Source: Drosophila persimilis (Eukaryota > Arthropoda > Insecta > Diptera > Drosophilidae). From it: a stretch of DNA of 64,000 bases. The notes beneath the pieces are model-generated. The model made no database searches and was not told the origin of the DNA. It worked only from the letters and a program-made list of their open reading frames with translations. The DNA is taken from contig NW_020825706.1 in the NCBI RefSeq assembly GCF_003286085.1, positions 2,852,001 through 2,916,000 on the forward strand. The letters run 5' to 3'. Below are positions 12,815-32,655 of the stretch, piece after piece; the first letter of the stretch is position 1, and every line of letters begins with the position of its first letter. The position numbers and the translations under genes are program-made.

Positions 12815-14908
12815 AACTTTATGGATGTTTATTCCCCAATAAATCCCATCAGAAGTGGCTCTACTTTGATTTGAATTTACTGAACACCTCACGCCCCCAG
12901 GTGTTGCAGCAATGATCGTAAAGAAAAATGTAACTGATAGATGGTATCACCAGCACCGAACGAGCGAACCCGTTGGCAGGTGCTTCAAGCTCTTTAGTTA
13001 CTGCTTTCCACCAGACAGACAGAGAGATGATACCATGAGTCAGTTCTTGGACGCATTCTGGCGCCTCCTTTCCCCCATTTTAAATGTCATCATCATCATC
13101 TTCCACCAAAGAATTATGAGTGCGGCACATGCAATGGATTGCAAACCAAGATTCGATCTGGATCTGGCTCTGGCTATGGTCTGCATTCCTTTGGCGCTGC
13201 TGCTGCTGTGCGGGTGATGTTGACAGCCAAATGAATCGAATCTCATTTGTGGTTTGCCAAAATATTTATGCATTTGGGACCACGCCCCGAAATTTGCAAG
13301 CTTTATTTATGCGAGGGTTTCCAATGAATCAAAAGAAATCTGTCAAACAAGTTTATGACACTTTTCTGACGCCCTCCCTCTACCACTGGCTGGCTGTCTG
13401 TCTGGCTGTCTGTTGGCGGAGCCGTTGACATTTTAATTTGGCAGCCATCGATGGCAATTTAATAAATTTGCTGCCTGATTTTAATTGGGTTTTGGAGCAC
13501 TGTTCGTTGTGTGTTGAGCAATTGATGATCTCGAGGATGCCCCAAGGCGAAGGGCACCTTGAAAATCTAACAGAACCCTGAACTAGGCAATGAAAATGGA
13601 ATAATGTAAGTGGGGAAATATTAGAGATGTTGCAACTATATTTAGAGAAATTCTTTGGGCTCTAAGGCCATTCTGAAATAAGAGAGAAGAGATGACTTAT
13701 TAGGTTAACTTTTCTTGCTCTAATAATGATGCCATCGTAATGAATTTTCATAAATAGTTAGATAATGACTAAACCTATAATTTCAGCAAATTTTAGATAA
13801 AAATCTTTAAAGTTGTAGATGCCACAGCTTTTACGCTATGCTACCTGCAGAAGTATACACTTAAAATGGGAAAGTTTAAAGTAATATAAGGGAAAGTGAG
13901 ATGAGGGATATATGTATAGAAGAATACCTTGGGTTCTACTGTTATTGGGTTCTTATTCCAAGTCTAAAGATGCTTCAATCATGATGAAACTTTAAGTATG
14001 CCAAGATACTATATAAATTCCCATTTCTACCAAATTTCCTTGTTCTATCTTCAAGACTATGCACTCCACACCTTTTTATCTAAACCAAAAACCACCTCTA
14101 CTTCATTTGAAGGCACAACTTTCCCAAATCTTATCTAACGAAATTCAAATTTCGAAAAGCTTCTTGTCTTTTGGTTTTGAACATTCTTTTGTGGTGGTGC
14201 TCCCACAATCACTCATTGTGTCTGTTGGGGCATGCCAGCGATTCAGTCAATAGATCGCCTTTCATCCTACAATCTACTACTCGTAAATGTGAGCAATTTT
14301 TATTATTCTGGTGACTGCTAACGAAATCGATATCAATATCTGGGCTATTAACAAAATCAGTGGAACGGCCGCCATCTATCGGTCTCTGTTCTACGTAAAT
14401 TTATGGAACTTCTCGGCAATAACAATTAATAAAAATTGAACAAAAAAGAACTCTGGACCGGAGCCTAAGGTTACCCCTTCGAAAAGATATCAGAACTTAA
14501 TCAAAGACGATCGAATCGAGAGACAACAAAAGAGCATTTCGGAGCGAGACTGGATGCTTGTTCGTGCGACTGGTATTCCAGTCATAAAGTTGGCCAAAAA
14601 CCGGCACAACCGTTAAGGAGCACATAGTTCCAGAGTCTAGACTGGGTAATCCTTTGAAGATCTTGTCCAGGCGATAAACTTGGCTATCTGTCTGATTAGT
14701 GGGGCCTAATGTGACAGCCAAACGACGTTCCAGTTGCAGTGTGAAGTGAGTGTTTTCCTTCCATTTCCATTTCCAGTCCCACCTTAACTGTAGTTTTGAG
14801 TGATGTAATTGGAGCGGCTTCTATTTGTGGCTGGGAATGGGTCCCTGGATGATGATGATGATGACCCAGGGGCAAGGCATAAATCAACCAGAAACCGGTC
14901 TCTCCTTC

Positions 14909-14948
<40 letters not shown>

Positions 14949-16860
14949 TTCTGTGTGTGTTTTGGTAGCCATCCTTAGGTAAGAAGTTGGCACCCTTTTC
15001 CTCTCTCTCTTGAAGGGTGATGCATCAGAGATCCAAGAGTTCGTTCTACCAATATTCATTCCCCCCGCATGTGCCAATGAGATTTATTGTAGCGCCTGTG
15101 TGTGGTCCCTCCTCCTTCGCTCTTGACTTTTTTGTTATTACTTTTTGTATATATTTTTTGTTTAATTACAATTCAATGAACTTCGAGTGAACTTCGCTCA
15201 ACAGGTGGGCCCTTTCTCTCAAATGATTGACATTGAACTTATCTCAAAAAATGATATCATCTACACAGAATACTTCTGTAGCAGAACACACCGATTTCCA
15301 ATGAAATCAATAATCGGATTCTCATCTTTTTTTGAATGTCAGCCTCGTATATCAATTTCATGTGGTACCGTTAAATGATGCGGCAAACCCCAAAAGGAAT
15401 TTCCGAACGAACCCAAAATTGTGCTCCTTTTGAAACATTACCTAATCGCAGGGCCTAAAGACCATTGCCAGTTCCAGAAAAAAGCACTAATTAACTGGTA
15501 AAAAAAAAACAGAAGAGGAGCCACGCCCTCGAGGGCTGGCTTCCAAACCAGAACCAAGATACAAATATATATATATATGTGTATCTTTTTTTTTGTGAAG
15601 CCCTAATTGAAACAACTTTATTACCAACCAAAATATCGAATATTGTATTTGCCTGGAGGATATTTACAAGAACTCGGAGGAAGGAAAGGCGTCAACGTAC
15701 ACAATTTTTATGTGTGTGCAAACGGATCTTTCGGAGGCTTTTTCGAATCGATTGGAGTGGCGCCTCGGACCTCAGTCCGAGTCCCGGGTTACTTCTTTTA
15801 CAACTTTCGCAGGAAATGGTTCTGGAAATGCTGCAGTTAAAAAATTGAAACAAATAATTTACGAGCTCATAACGAAACCCGAGAGAGAGAGAGAGAGAGA
15901 AACAGAGAGGAAGCTGGAGCCAAGATCGATTCGACTGCGACTCTCAGACGACCCGCGATAGATTAAGAGTTCATTCAGAGTAAAAAAAGTGTCAACTATC
16001 AGGGGGATTCACCTGAGAGACAGACATAGCGATAGGGAGTGGGGGGGTAGGGGGTATAAGGTTTCGCCGATCAAATGAAATTGATATTTTCCAAAGAACA
16101 AACAACATTTCTGTTGAATTTTTCGATGGTGCAACAGGTTTTTTTTTCGTCGTTAGATCATTTTATTGTCGTTTGTTTTTCCCCATAAAATATTTCGACA
16201 TTTTTATTGATTTCTAGTTGCATTTTTGTCATATTTCTTATCCCCCAAGTGACTCATTCGCTGGGACTTTGGCCTCTTGACGCGCATTCGTTTGCGTAGA
16301 GCCCGGGCCGGACGCGTCATTGGCAAACATTTTGGTCATGCACCATAAAACATAACCAAAAATACAATAGTTTTGTGCCAAAAATATCTGAAGGTGAGGT
16401 TCTGGAAAAGTGGAAAATACGTCAAAAGCGAAAAACCGCAACAATTGACGTTGCCAGGATTTTTAATTTTAAATTGCTTCTGGAATTGAGGCATGTACTT
16501 TCTGCGGTTCTGTGTGGACTTGTGCACGTAGTCCCATTTTCTGCGAACCAGTCAAGGGTATAATATGCAGATTTGTATTGCGAAATAGGCGCCAAATCTT
16601 ACTCATTTCCGATTTGGCTGTGTTTGTTTGTTCTATAAATTTAAAAATATTTCTTTTTGCGGTTATTCTTTGAATCTTAAAAATATCCCGCTCATGTTTC
16701 ATTAAATAAAAAAAGACTCCCCTTATCACTTACCGAAATTTAAATTCCGCGCCCATCTGCCCTCCGGCTAGATGCAACTCTGAGTCATGTGCTGCCATCT
16801 GGCAACCCTATGCCTACTACGTAGGCAAGGCAACCGCGCTTACGTTACGTCTTTCTATTT
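12815..16860. other. Intergenic stretch, no supported gene
   Basis: This spans from the unknown gene to the MICU3-like promoter. It holds a (CT)n run at 14912-14944 and a (GA)n run at 15881-15900. Overlapping open frames at 15,579-15,961 have no recognisable domains. I see no structural RNA or mobile element. Confidence 0.5.
14912..14944. repeat. (CT)n microsatellite
   Basis: Uninterrupted CT dinucleotides, about 16 units, in intergenic DNA. Such GA/CT tracts can bind GAGA factor in flies, but nothing here shows that use. Confidence 0.9.
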
Positions 16861-16898
16861 GTCACTGTTTCGGTTTTTTTTCCTCGACCCGGACTAAA

Positions 16899-19800
16899 AT
16901 GGCTAATTTAGTCGCTAGAATAACGGTTAAAACGGGCGCACTAGTCACGCAACGCACAAATGTGGGCGTGACAGTGTGCAGATATGCCAAGTACTCGAGT
17001 GGACCGGTGAACACAAGTGGATTTAGCAAACGAACGCATCGCTTGCTGTCGCTGCTGGGCGGCAGTGCAATTTCCGTGGCGGCAGTAATTGCATTCATAA
17101 AGCTCCGTGCCCTGGACAATACCGTGAATGCAGTTAGCCTGAAGAAACGCATGGTAAATATGTCCATAAAAAACCGCAACAGAATAGTGGGAAAAAAGTT
17201 GAGTGCCTGTTGGGAAAAAAGTCAATAATCTTGGACGTAAAAAGACTCGCGCAGCTATTTTTAGATTGGGGCACTACTACGTTACGCTGTGCTGCGACTG
17301 TGTTGCTCGCTTCGTTACGTTAGCCAACAGCTGTTTTCAGGTGGTTTGTTGTGCTCGCGGCATTCGCTGCACTATTTTCGATCTTTACGAGTTCATTTAG
17401 GCTTTAATTAGCCAATCAATGATTTAATTAGCTGTTTAATGTCAAGTTCCTTTCGATCTATGGATTCCGTGGGCTTACACGTAGGAAAACCCAGAAATTT
17501 GGTTCAGGGTCGTTATCATTCCACCACTCCACTTGGATGTTGTAATTTTTGTTGTCGTTTTTGTTATTCATGTCGGTGCGTGTCCAAGTTCAATGAAACA
17601 ACAATTGCTAGGGAGGAGGGGTGGCTTTTTGGGAGTCGAACCTTTTAATACCCTAACAGGTGGATCTTTTGTATGGCAGCTATATGATATAGTGTTCCGA
17701 TCATGCTGGTTCCGATTTATATGCCTCTTTTAATCATACAAAAGATCTATGCTAATTTTCGGGCCAAATATTGGTAAACTAATTGAGTTCCAAGGGAACC
17801 CTCTGCCAAAAACAAAAGCCCCCTTAAAGCAGCAACATTTACCCGCACGTCATTTGTCAACCTGTTGACATTGTCTCTGGGTGGGGTGGGGGGGGGGGGG
17901 GGGGGGAGACAGACGCTGACTGCAGGTGCGTGCCGCCCTACAGAGGGTGTCTCCGTAGATAAGACCCCCGAGTATTTCCTCGATTTGTGGTGTGAAATGT
18001 TAATATTTACATTGGTGGTAGGAGTGGAGGTTGGTCTTTGAGCAATTGCTTATCAGAGCAGAGCTTTTGGAAGTAGGTGAGAGATAGAGGATTATATTCC
18101 AAAGTACTTTGTATGGTCATTATTAGTCATGTTAATGGAGGTAGGGGAAGCCCTTTATTGATGGTGATCGTTGCTTGAGGAAATCCCATTGATATTTCCT
18201 GTGAAAAGATGGCAAACACCTCATGAATATGAATATTGAATATTTCAATAGATTTGTCCAACAATGACTTGATTGCTTCCTTCCTAAAGGAATATCAAAT
18301 TACCCACCCAAATCTTAATTTGCTTGTCGGCAGAATCTTCAAATTCCAGACAGATCACCCCATCTTTCTGCGTATCTCAAGATCAAATACCCATAATGCC
18401 ACATTGTAAGTGCCACAAATTCGTACGAAAACATGCCACACACCTTGAAAAATGCATTAACAGCAGCGACAAGGAGATATATGATATGATATGATGAAGT
18501 GGCAAAGTAGTTATGATACGGATACGCCCACGCACCTGCAGGCGGCTGTACCGAAATGCTGACAGAATGCCAGTTACTGACAAATTTATCTATTCTATCA
18601 ATCGATCTGGTTGCTGGATCTGATACACCCACAAAATGTATGTACCCAATGCCAGACACAGGCGTGGCCTGAGCTTCAATCCGGAGTTTGGTTTTGGTTT
18701 TGATTTTGGTTTCAGTTTTTGTCCCTGACATGTGTGTTATGACAACTGCGCCGACGACTGCGCCTGATGATGATGAATGAGTTTTAATTGTTGCCTATAA
18801 AGCCACCAGCGCCTGCAGCTATATCGAATCTCCTCTCCTTGTTGTCTGATCTCCACCAGGTCCACCAACACAGTGGATCCAAAGCCACGGATATCTGACC
18901 AAGAAGCTGGGAAAGAAATAAGGCAAATATTAGAAGAAAGTGTTTGCAGATAAAAGAGGTTCAAAATGTTAAAGATTTAATTAGGGACCATTTCATCGTA
19001 GGCATTGTTTCAAAAATCATCTCTTTCTAACATCTGTAAAATAACAGAATTTAAGTAACGAGCACACAAATAAATGTTCATGTGAGCATCATTACTATGT
19101 GCTCAACAAATATGCTCTTTTCTTCGCATAGTTCTTTCTCAAAGAAATGATCTTTTTGTTAATTTTTCAAGCCATATTCTAGAAATGTTTTCTTGAGACT
19201 TTCCTGCCTTGAGTGGAAGCTTCTTTGGCGGGAGTTGAAACTGCCATTTTCAAATATTTTTTTAATGAAAAAATTTAATAAATTACTTCTTTTAGTTACA
19301 AATAAAACCCACCAAAATGTTTTTGCAGAATACTTTATTTTGCATCGATACAAAATTACTGAATCGGTGTCCTATATCTTACACCGTTTGGTAAATTTCT
19401 AAGGCTACTTCTTTGACTTTTGAACTACTGTTCCTACCGACTGCAGCCTGCCGAATGATGTCAGCTTTTGGCTTTATGAAGAATTGTATCTGTGGCCTCT
19501 TGGTGTTTTGGTCTTTGGTTTTTTCGGTCTTGAAGCGTGGGCGTGGCTGCTGCCGCTGCTGCATGCACATGTCTAACATTCAAATTGGCCTTTGTTCGGA
19601 ATGAGTGTCTGTGGCAGGAGGAGTAGAGTTATGGCCTGGGAGTTGTCTTTGCACCACAAATAAAATACAATTGAGTCATTCCTGTGGGCCCCCCTACGAG
19701 ACAGGGTCTAGATTACACGTTATTTTTTTCGGTTTTGTGGGTGGCATTAAGTGTCAGATTTATTGGGATGAGGATGTTCTCAAAATCAATTTGACACTTT

Positions 19801-22800
19801 ATTTGCCCAAAGGCGCAAACACACAACGTGGGAATCCTGTCCAGTCGATCGTCAAAAATTCAAAATTCAAATTAAATTTAAATGCAAAAAGATCGGTGCA
19901 TGTACGATCCGAAAACCGGATCAAATTAATATTTCTGAGAGCAGTTGGAGGCCTTCCCACTGGGGGCAGGCAGGCATTAATCAAAACGTCACCAGATTGG
20001 AGACCCCAGACCTCAGAGATCTCGGAGCAGATCCCCCAAAAGCTTTTGTTGTCTCGGCTTTGGGTCTGCCTTTGTGACCAAGCGGCGGAAATATCAGTGT
20101 TCGTGGCGCGATCCAATCATTCCATTGATTTATTTCAATTATACGAGAGTATGCCATGCCCCCACCAGTACAGGCCAGGCCAGGCATGGCATATCAAGTT
20201 ACCTTTAACAATCCTTTCGATTTGGCACTGATTCAATGTTCCATCTTCCACTCTTTTTTCAGCGCGATGATAGCGAGCTGGAGAATGTGAAGCTTACGGC
20301 ACGGGAGCGTCGCTTCATCAAATTTGCCTCCGTGGAGTTCGACGATCAGTTGTACATGACGCCCCAGGACTTCCTAGAGTCGGTGGTAGAACAAGAGCCC
20401 AGACGTGAGTGCTATTTTTTCGATATTTTTAATGCATTTTTCTACTAATTATACTTTGTTTTCATAGCACGTCTGAAGCGCCGACAGCTGTCCAGCGATG
20501 AGGTGGACAAATACAAGGAAAATACACCTGCATTGAAGAAGGGCTCCACGCGTTTGTTCCGCAATTTGAGAGATAAGGGTAAAGGACATCAGTAGAGTCT
20601 TTTTGGAGCTTAAAGAGAATAGGGATATATGGTTTGCATCAAATGATGATCTAATGCGAGCCTTAAGGCCTTGAATACATCAATATTATATTTAGAACTC
20701 AAAGAAAATAAGAATCGCCATAAATTTGTTTTGATGGAAGCCTTAAATAGCTTCAAATTAAATTTAAATTAAGGTTTCTGCGAAATATACAGTCTCTAGC
20801 GTTGAATGTGACCTTTGTCACCTTTGAAATATGTGAAATTGTTGTTTAGGACCATCAAAACGATCAAATTCAAGAATTTAGTCATATAGAACGGTCTTCC
20901 ACATTAAGAAGAGACTAAGACCATATGAATCGATAGGATTCTGCCTCTATTGAAAGCTTTATAGAGCAAAAACCTGGAATAATGTATGGGATAGATGTCT
21001 TAAAGCCATGAAAAAAGTTTCTGTAATAAAATAAAATCATAGAAAGTTGCTAAAATTGTATAGAAAACTAGATTATAGTTATATGGCATATATACATTAC
21101 TTTGAAAATTTCTTTAAGCTCCAAAACGGATGGTTTATATGCACATTTTCTCATAACAAACTTTTCTTTTGAATTCCAGGCATTGTCTCCTACACGGAAT
21201 ACCTTTTCCTGCTCTCTATACTGACAAGTAAGACGATCCATGATTAAATCTTCAGAATATCCCATTTAATATACTTTAACATCTAAATTTTATAGAGCCC
21301 AAATCTGGTTTTCGCATTGCCTTCAATATGTTCGACACAGACGGCAATCAGCGCGTGGACAAAGAAGAATTTCTAGTGGTAAATAGTGGGTGACTGCTAC
21401 CCCTACCATTCATGGGTTCTTTCTATTGATTTCCCATTGATTATCGTATGATTTACTTATAATTTATAATGCGTTTATTCATTAGATAGTTTCCATTTTG
21501 GCGGGCGCCTTTAAAGAGAATCAAAATATTGATCCCCAAACCAAAAGAATTGTAAGCATTGTTTGTGTTTCCTTTCATTTAATTTAATTTAAGTCTATCA
21601 TTTAATACGAATTAATTGTGAAGTAATGGAAATTCGTTAAAGCCAGCCCTAGGGCAATGGATGTAAGCAGCACCAACAGACAGTCAGAGACTCAGACACC
21701 TTGCAATTAAGATATGATTTCCATTTATTTTTCTATCCGATATATAATTTGTTTTATTTGTTAAACCTCATGTGTATCCTCCTCCTCCTCCCAATCCAAT
21801 CGTATCGCTAGCTGTCGCGTTTAGTGTCCTATGAGGAGCAAAGAGAGATGCAGAATAGCCGTATGCCCATGGCCAAGAAGGGTCTTGTAAGTGGGAGAAT
21901 AAATCCGTAAACAATTGTGTTGGCTTCGCTTCAAGAGCAAAAAAAACCAGGCTCCAAATATGCCTCAAAGTCGCCTAAGTCCTCCGCTTACGTTGTGTTA
22001 TGCTACGTTCTGTTGATATTCGTTGTTACGTTACATTAAATTATAGATCATATGTCTATATGTACATATATGCTGTTGCTTAAGTATACCTTTTGTATTG
22101 CCTTTGAAGTTACTTTTGTTTTAATGTTCTTTTGCGTTTATCGTTTTTTATACCCCACCCCAAAACTATCAAAAATTCCCACCACAAACCATAATCCTCA
22201 CTAAAAATAAAACCCCCCTAACTTTTCTTCTCTCTAAAACCCAAAAACCCCAAAACACAAATCCATACTATCCATGCCGGCATGTACATATCCCAGATGG
22301 AGCGCATTTTCAGCGGCGCTTGGAAGGAGAAGCACGGCGAGCAAGAGTCCCCGGAGCTCGAGCATGAAGTGCCACCCATTGAGGTAATCCCAAGCATGAG
22401 ATCGTCCCCAGAGTGTGACTAACAAGTTCTGGGTTAGAGCCCATAGTTTTGCTAATCCTTTCTGCCTTTAATCATTCCTAGAAGAACTATGTCAACGACG
22501 GCGAGGGACTGCAGCGCCGTCATGTGGTTCCGACCACTTTGCAGCTGCATTTCTTCGGCAAACGCGGCACTGGCGTCATCAACTATGACAATTTCTATCG
22601 CTTCATGGACAATCTGCAAACGGAGGTGCTGGAACTGGAGTTCCATGAGTTCTCCAAGGGCAACAGCATCATCAGTGAGCTGGACTTTGCCAAGATTCTG
22701 TTGCGGTACACATATTTGGCCACCGATGAGTACGATGTCTTCCTGGAGCGACTGCTGGAGCGTGTCAAAGATGAAAAGGGCATAACCTTTCATGATTTCC

Positions 22801-23985
22801 GTGACTTTTGTCATTTTCTCAACAATTTGGATGACTTTACAATTGCCATGCGAATGTATACGCTGGCCGATCGGGCCATTTCGAAGGGTGCGTCTATATA
22901 TCCTTTACTCTCTGCAGAGACCCAATCTATTCTCCCTTCTTTCAGAGGAATTCTCACGCGCTGTGAAAATCTGCACGGGCTATAGCCTCAGTCAGCATTT
23001 GATTGACACTGTCTTTGCCATATTCGATGCAGATGGCGATGGTCTGTTGTCCTACAAGGAGTTCATTGCCATCATGAAGGATCGCCTGCATCGCGGCTTC
23101 AAAGTAAGTGGTCGTTTCTTTGATTACAACGAGGCTCTGGACGCCTATGACGAGCCCGATTATCCCATATTTGTGGCCTGGCGCCATCGCGTCTGCCGGC
23201 ACTTGGACTACTTCATTGACAGCGATGCGCTTTGGCACTAATTAGCTTAATTAAATCACTCGTTTAGTTGCTCGTTGCTGTATCATTTTATAACCGAATG
23301 TCCTGCGCTCTCTCTCTAATCTCACTGTTTTTGTTACTCATTTGATTGTGCTTTCGTTTTGCCTGTAAGCGTTTTTAGCTCTAAGCTTAATGTTTTTCTT
23401 AGTTAATTCAAAATCTCTTAACAAAAGCAAGCACATTTCATATTAATTTTAGTATTAATTTTTACTTAAAAATTGGCCATACAATCATTAAACTCTGATT
23501 TGCACAAGAAATTTGATTTTTATTGGTTTTGTTTCCTGAAAAAAACATCGAAATGTAAGGAATTTGTTAATATGTTTTATTTTCACTAAAATCTTCAACA
23601 TTTCCATTGATTTGTGTACCTTTTGCGACCATCTATATAGTTTTTTAGCTGCTTATATTTTCTTTTCCTTAGCAAGAGGATGTTCCCGATCTAGACGAAC
23701 GTCTAGAGGTATCCCTTGAATCGCTCGAGCCCCAAGGCGATGCGGAGGTTAGTGGGTGCCGCCAAACCCACAGTATTCTTTGCTTTTCACTTGCTTTTTC
23801 TCTGCCACCCAATCACTTGTGTGTCTCCCCCATTTTCACTTTTCTTTTGTGAGCCATCACCGCCTCCCGGTCTTTAACTAATCCAAAATCAATCCTTACA
23901 GTCTGTGGCCAAGTCCGAGGGCTGGGATGCCTTCAGGTTCTGTGTGCGCCAGGAGATGAAGACCCTAATGAAGTCCTCCAACTAA
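16899..23985 (+). CDS. MICU3: MICU3-type mitochondrial EF-hand calcium-uptake regulator
   Basis: This is a regulator of the mitochondrial calcium uniporter, expected at the inner membrane facing the intermembrane space. Exons I assembled: 16899-17153, 20263-20404, 20468-20578, 21180-21227, 21296-21378, 21486-21551, 21812-21886, 22297-22383, 22482-22887, 22946-23103, 23673-23747, 23902-23985. All splice phases agree, giving 529 aa, close to vertebrate MICU3 length. Residues 1-85 are a basic, Ser/Thr-rich presequence followed by a hydrophobic stretch (LLSLLGGSAISVAAVIAF). Exon 2 carries the family signature RRFIKFASVEFD. A canonical EF-hand (DTDGNQRVDKEE) falls in exon 5 and another (DADGDGLLSYKE) in exon 10. 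The central YRFMDNLQTEVLELEF matches MICU3 rather than MICU1. Reading through the exon 10 donor gives another terminus ending at 23241 (522 aa). In D. melanogaster I equate it with CG4662. Intron 1 is 3.1 kb. It converges on Ire1. Confidence 0.92.
17154..20262 (+). other. Intron 1 of the MICU3-like gene
   Basis: A 3.1 kb intron with GTAAAT donor and TTTTTTCAG acceptor. It contains a (G)19 run at 17888-17906. A Motif 5-like E-box (AACAGCTGTT, near 17328) lies shortly after exon 1 and might mark an internal promoter. Open frames such as 19605-20231 have no recognisable domain and are probably chance. Confidence 0.75.
17888..17906 (+). repeat. Poly-G run (19 G)
   Basis: Nineteen consecutive G follow a GTGGGGT lead-in, inside the MICU3-like intron 1. 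It could form a G-quadruplex in the nascent RNA. The run length may be inexact for sequencing reasons. Confidence 0.85.
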
Positions 23986-24850
23986 GGCTGGATCGCGGCA
24001 ATGCCACTCGAGGGAGGGAGGAATCAATCTACGCCAAAGTGAAACAAAACAAAAATTCTAGTTGCGAATATTGCTTTTCTTCTAAAGAATCAAAATCTCT
24101 TGTATAGAAACTATGTATTTAAAAAACCATTGTTAATGCATCGAATTATTTATGAAATTTATGAAAAATGCCTAGAAAATGTTGTTGAAATCCCTTTGTT
24201 ATAGCATAATTAATAAATTGTTTTTTCATGTTTTTATTAAATATTTATTTAGTTTTTCATTTTGATTAAGACTTAAAGATTTGCTAGAAAATGCATTCAA
24301 TTCAAAATCGCATAGAGATGTGTCTCTTTCCAATCCTTTTTACTTCTCTCAAAAATTAATACTAAGGTGATTTTTAGAATTAGGTATTCCGCTCGTCAGG
24401 GTACGGACGTCCTGCCCGGAAGTACAGCAGGGGGTACAGCACTTAACTAATGCATAAATATAGTATCTAAGTATATAATTCGGTATTTGTCTAGATCATT
24501 TTTTCACTATATCAAAAACAGAAAAATAAAAATTATCACAGTTAAATTGCGTGCATTCGTCAGACGACGATGCTACACCCTATAGATCCTATATCGTTAT
24601 CGTTATCATTACCATTATCCGCTCTGTTAACATCATCTATCTTTTTTCTGGTATACAAAATATATATATATATCCTTCCATCATTGCACATTGTTTTTGC
24701 TACTGAATTATTGGGAATTGGTTTTGGAATAGTTTTTGCAGCATATACACAAATTGCAAAAAATATTATTAAAAATATATACTAATAAAATTAATGAATC
24801 AATAAATGATTGCATTTAAATCATAAATAATTGATGAATCTGTGTGTATC
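23986..24850. other. Convergent 3' region between MICU3-like gene and Ire1
   Basis: AT-rich sequence holding the 3' untranslated ends of the two convergent genes. A plus-strand AATAAA at about 24211 is a plausible poly(A) signal for the MICU3-like gene. The frame at 24570-24785 is low-complexity and AT-driven, and I do not call it. Confidence 0.6.
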
Positions 24851-31667
<6,817 letters not shown>

Positions 31668-31924
31668 CAAGGGAACAGAGACGGGCAGAGAGAGGGGGAC
31701 GAGAAAGACCGTGTACAATATTTGCGTTTTTTTTGCACTTGCAATTAGTTTTTGTTGTATAACTCTGGCATATTTTCATGCCCTTTTATTTCATTTCAAT
31801 TTCTAAACACTTCCAGCACTTGCAGGGGCTTAATTCACGCATTTTATTTCCATTTCACATTCACTTAAATTACTTCCATTCGCCATGTTTCGATATCGGG
31901 GATTGACTTATTCCGATTACGACT

Positions 31925-31932
31925 TATCGATA
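31925..31932. promoter_or_regulatory. DRE (TATCGATA) upstream of Ire1
   Basis: An exact TATCGATA palindrome lies 258 bases upstream of the Ire1 start codon on the minus strand. DREF binds this site at many housekeeping promoters. The transcription start was not identified. Confidence 0.5.
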
Positions 31933-31990
31933 AGATGTGTAATGAACAACCAACTTAACCCAACTTAGCCCTCTCTAATTAAAGTATTCA

Positions 31991-32096
31991 ATTCTCTCTA
32001 TTCAAGTAGTTCGAGCTAACCCGCAAAATAAAGTCTTTAAAGTATTCTCTCTATTCAAGTAGTTCAAGCTAAGCCGCGAAATAAAGTCGTTTTTGT
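31991..32096 (+). repeat. 53 bp tandem duplication
   Basis: Two diverged copies of a segment beginning ATTCTCTCTATTCAAGTAG start at 31991 and 32044. They lie at the left edge of repeat island 1 and have no coding potential. Confidence 0.8.
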
Positions 32097-32264
32097 AAAT
32101 TTTCCTTGTATATCCGTCTTATCTTTCCTCTTTATTAACAAACAAAATAACGATATCTTTCACCTGAACTGCACTAAAATTCTTCAAGATTCATAACTTT
32201 TGTGGAAATATTTATAATCCCTGTGGTCGACAACGGGTTAATCGTTTCTATCCATGATGAAAAA

Positions 32265-32655
32265 TCACATTCCTCAATTTGGATATTCCGTGGAATATTA
32301 CCAGCTATATAGCACATTTAGCCAGGCCCACATAATTTTATACAATAATTGAATTAATTTTCTACTTGTCTGGCTTATTTTAAATGTTTGCTTTTCTTGG
32401 ATTTAGTCTAAAAAGGTTTTAGCGAAGAAGGTCAAACAAATGAAACGTAATAAAACTTAAGAGAAAAATCGTTCCAATTGCTCAATTTCTTTATTGCGTT
32501 GAATAATGCTGCCAAAATAAAACCCTTAGTTCTGTCCACATAATTTTATCCGATTAATGAATCAATTTTTTATTTAACTGGTGTATTTTTAATACTTGCT
32601 TTTATTGAATTTTGCGTAAAAAGTGGTTTTAGCGAAATAAGTCAAACAAAAAACG
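32265..32655 (+). repeat. Dispersed AT-rich repeat, copy A
   Basis: Contains the recurring blocks of this family: a GATATTCCGTGGAAT-like start, CACATAATTTTATAC, then a stretch ending TTTTAGCGAA-GAAGGTCAAAC. The unit restarts after about 210 bases, so the copy is a degenerate tandem. The same blocks recur at 33776-34491, 46888-50090 and inverted at 54075-54640. Confidence 0.75.

Noticed and set aside
19605-20231. 208-codon plus-strand frame in MICU3 intron 1
   Set aside because: No recognisable domain or splice partner, and it ends just before a real exon. A nested gene cannot be excluded but is not supported.
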